Shown here piece after piece: positions 6,351 to 6,691 of a stretch of 6,691 nucleotides of DNA. Numbering within the stretch: the stretch's first letter is position 1; each line of letters opens with the position of its first letter. The DNA is from Bacillota bacterium (GTDB lineage Bacteria > Bacillota > Bacilli > Bacillales_B > DSM-18226). The notes beneath the pieces were generated by a model. That model was not told where the DNA came from and did no database searches. It worked only from the letters and a program-made list of their open reading frames with translations. Location of the stretch: contig JAUZQA010000240.1 of NCBI GenBank assembly GCA_030705665.1, positions 1-6,691 on the forward strand, given 5' to 3'. Position numbers and translations under genes: made by a program.

Positions 6351-6691
6351 GTGGCGAAGAAAATCGGAAAAGAGATCGAAACAGTAGAAGAAACGAAAGC
6401 TAAACCTTTTCAGAAATTTTTATTGCTTGTGCTGATTCCGCTCTTAATCGTTATCACCTTAGGATTAATCATTGCTACAGCAACAGGTGTAAATGTTTTT
6501 GAAAAAGCAAAATCATATACCGCAAAAATTCCAATTGTAGGCAGTTTAGCCCAAAAGGAAAATATATCCAATATTAAAACTATTGAGAAGAATGTGAACG
6601 AACTTCAAAATCAGCTAAATGATCGAAATTCAGAGATTACCCAGCTTCAAGAAAAGCTTGATAGCAAAGACACTGAATTGCAAAAGGCAAA
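6351..6691 (+). CDS. ylxF: YlxF-like (MotE family) membrane protein, 5' part only
   Basis: This frame is open from a GTG at 6351, 2 bases after the fliJ stop, to the window edge, giving 113 complete codons. A short basic/acidic N-terminus (MAKKIGKEIETVEETKAKP) precedes a strong transmembrane segment at about residues 23-45. After a linker (TAKIPIVGSLAQKE), a Glu/Gln/Lys-rich coiled coil begins near residue 77 and runs off the end. Its layout and its position between fliJ and the expected fliK match B. subtilis YlxF. That family is thought to relate to MotE-type proteins with a C-terminal MgtE-N-like domain, which would lie outside the window. The precise role is not well established; a link to stator or basal-body stability is inference from related MotE proteins. 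The identification rests largely on synteny and topology. Confidence 0.85.
   Translation, partial: MAKKIGKEIETVEETKAKPFQKFLLLVLIPLLIVITLGLIIATATGVNVFEKAKSYTAKIPIVGSLAQKENISNIKTIEKNVNELQNQLNDRNSEITQLQEKLDSKDTELQKA

Noticed and set aside
1..6691. Mobile elements, CRISPR arrays, tRNA or rRNA genes, or a novel defence or metabolic system
   Set aside because: The window is filled end to end by a conserved, co-directional flagellar gene set. No repeat arrays, RNA genes or foreign genes were seen.

Overview
The window is a stretch of a flagellar (fla/che-type) operon from a low-to-moderate-GC, Gram-positive, Bacillus-like bacterium. All genes are on the + strand. The evidence for the lineage is the gene order flgB-flgC-fliE-fliF-fliG-fliH-fliI-fliJ-ylxF, which is the Bacillus subtilis order. 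Protein lengths are close to those I recall for Bacillus, ribosome-binding sites are GGAGG-type, and TTG and GTG starts are frequent. I cannot name the species.

Layout: 1-340 is the 3' part of flgB (proximal rod). It is followed by flgC (343-807, rod), fliE (821-1129, MS ring/rod junction), a 65-base spacer holding a possible hairpin (1130-1194), fliF (1195-2790, MS ring), fliG (2809-3825, rotor/switch), fliH (3818-4585, ATPase regulator), fliI (4585-5901, export ATPase), fliJ (5905-6348, export central stalk) and the 5' part of ylxF (6351 to the window end, a MotE-like membrane protein). Genes are packed with gaps of 2-18 bases or short overlaps, apart from the fliE-fliF spacer. I see no convincing promoter and no terminator, so the window reads as the middle of one long transcript. 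By comparison with B. subtilis, the main promoter would lie upstream of flgB, outside the window.

How the genes work together: FliF forms the membrane MS ring. FliG docks on the FliF cytoplasmic tail and converts stator motion into torque. FliE links the MS ring to the FlgB/FlgC rod. FliH, FliI and FliJ form the cytoplasmic ATPase complex that feeds rod and hook subunits into the type III export gate. YlxF sits where Bacillus operons place a poorly characterised single-pass membrane protein just before fliK.

This is an ordinary, intact housekeeping motility region, and I found no undescribed system. The points worth a second look are small. They are a G7 tract at the fliG/fliH overlap, where loss of one G would fuse the two proteins in frame; repeated use of G-run (GGGGGA) ribosome-binding sites at fliF, fliH and ylxF; the hairpin before fliF; and a strong internal Shine-Dalgarno-like sequence with a hairpin in fliJ.
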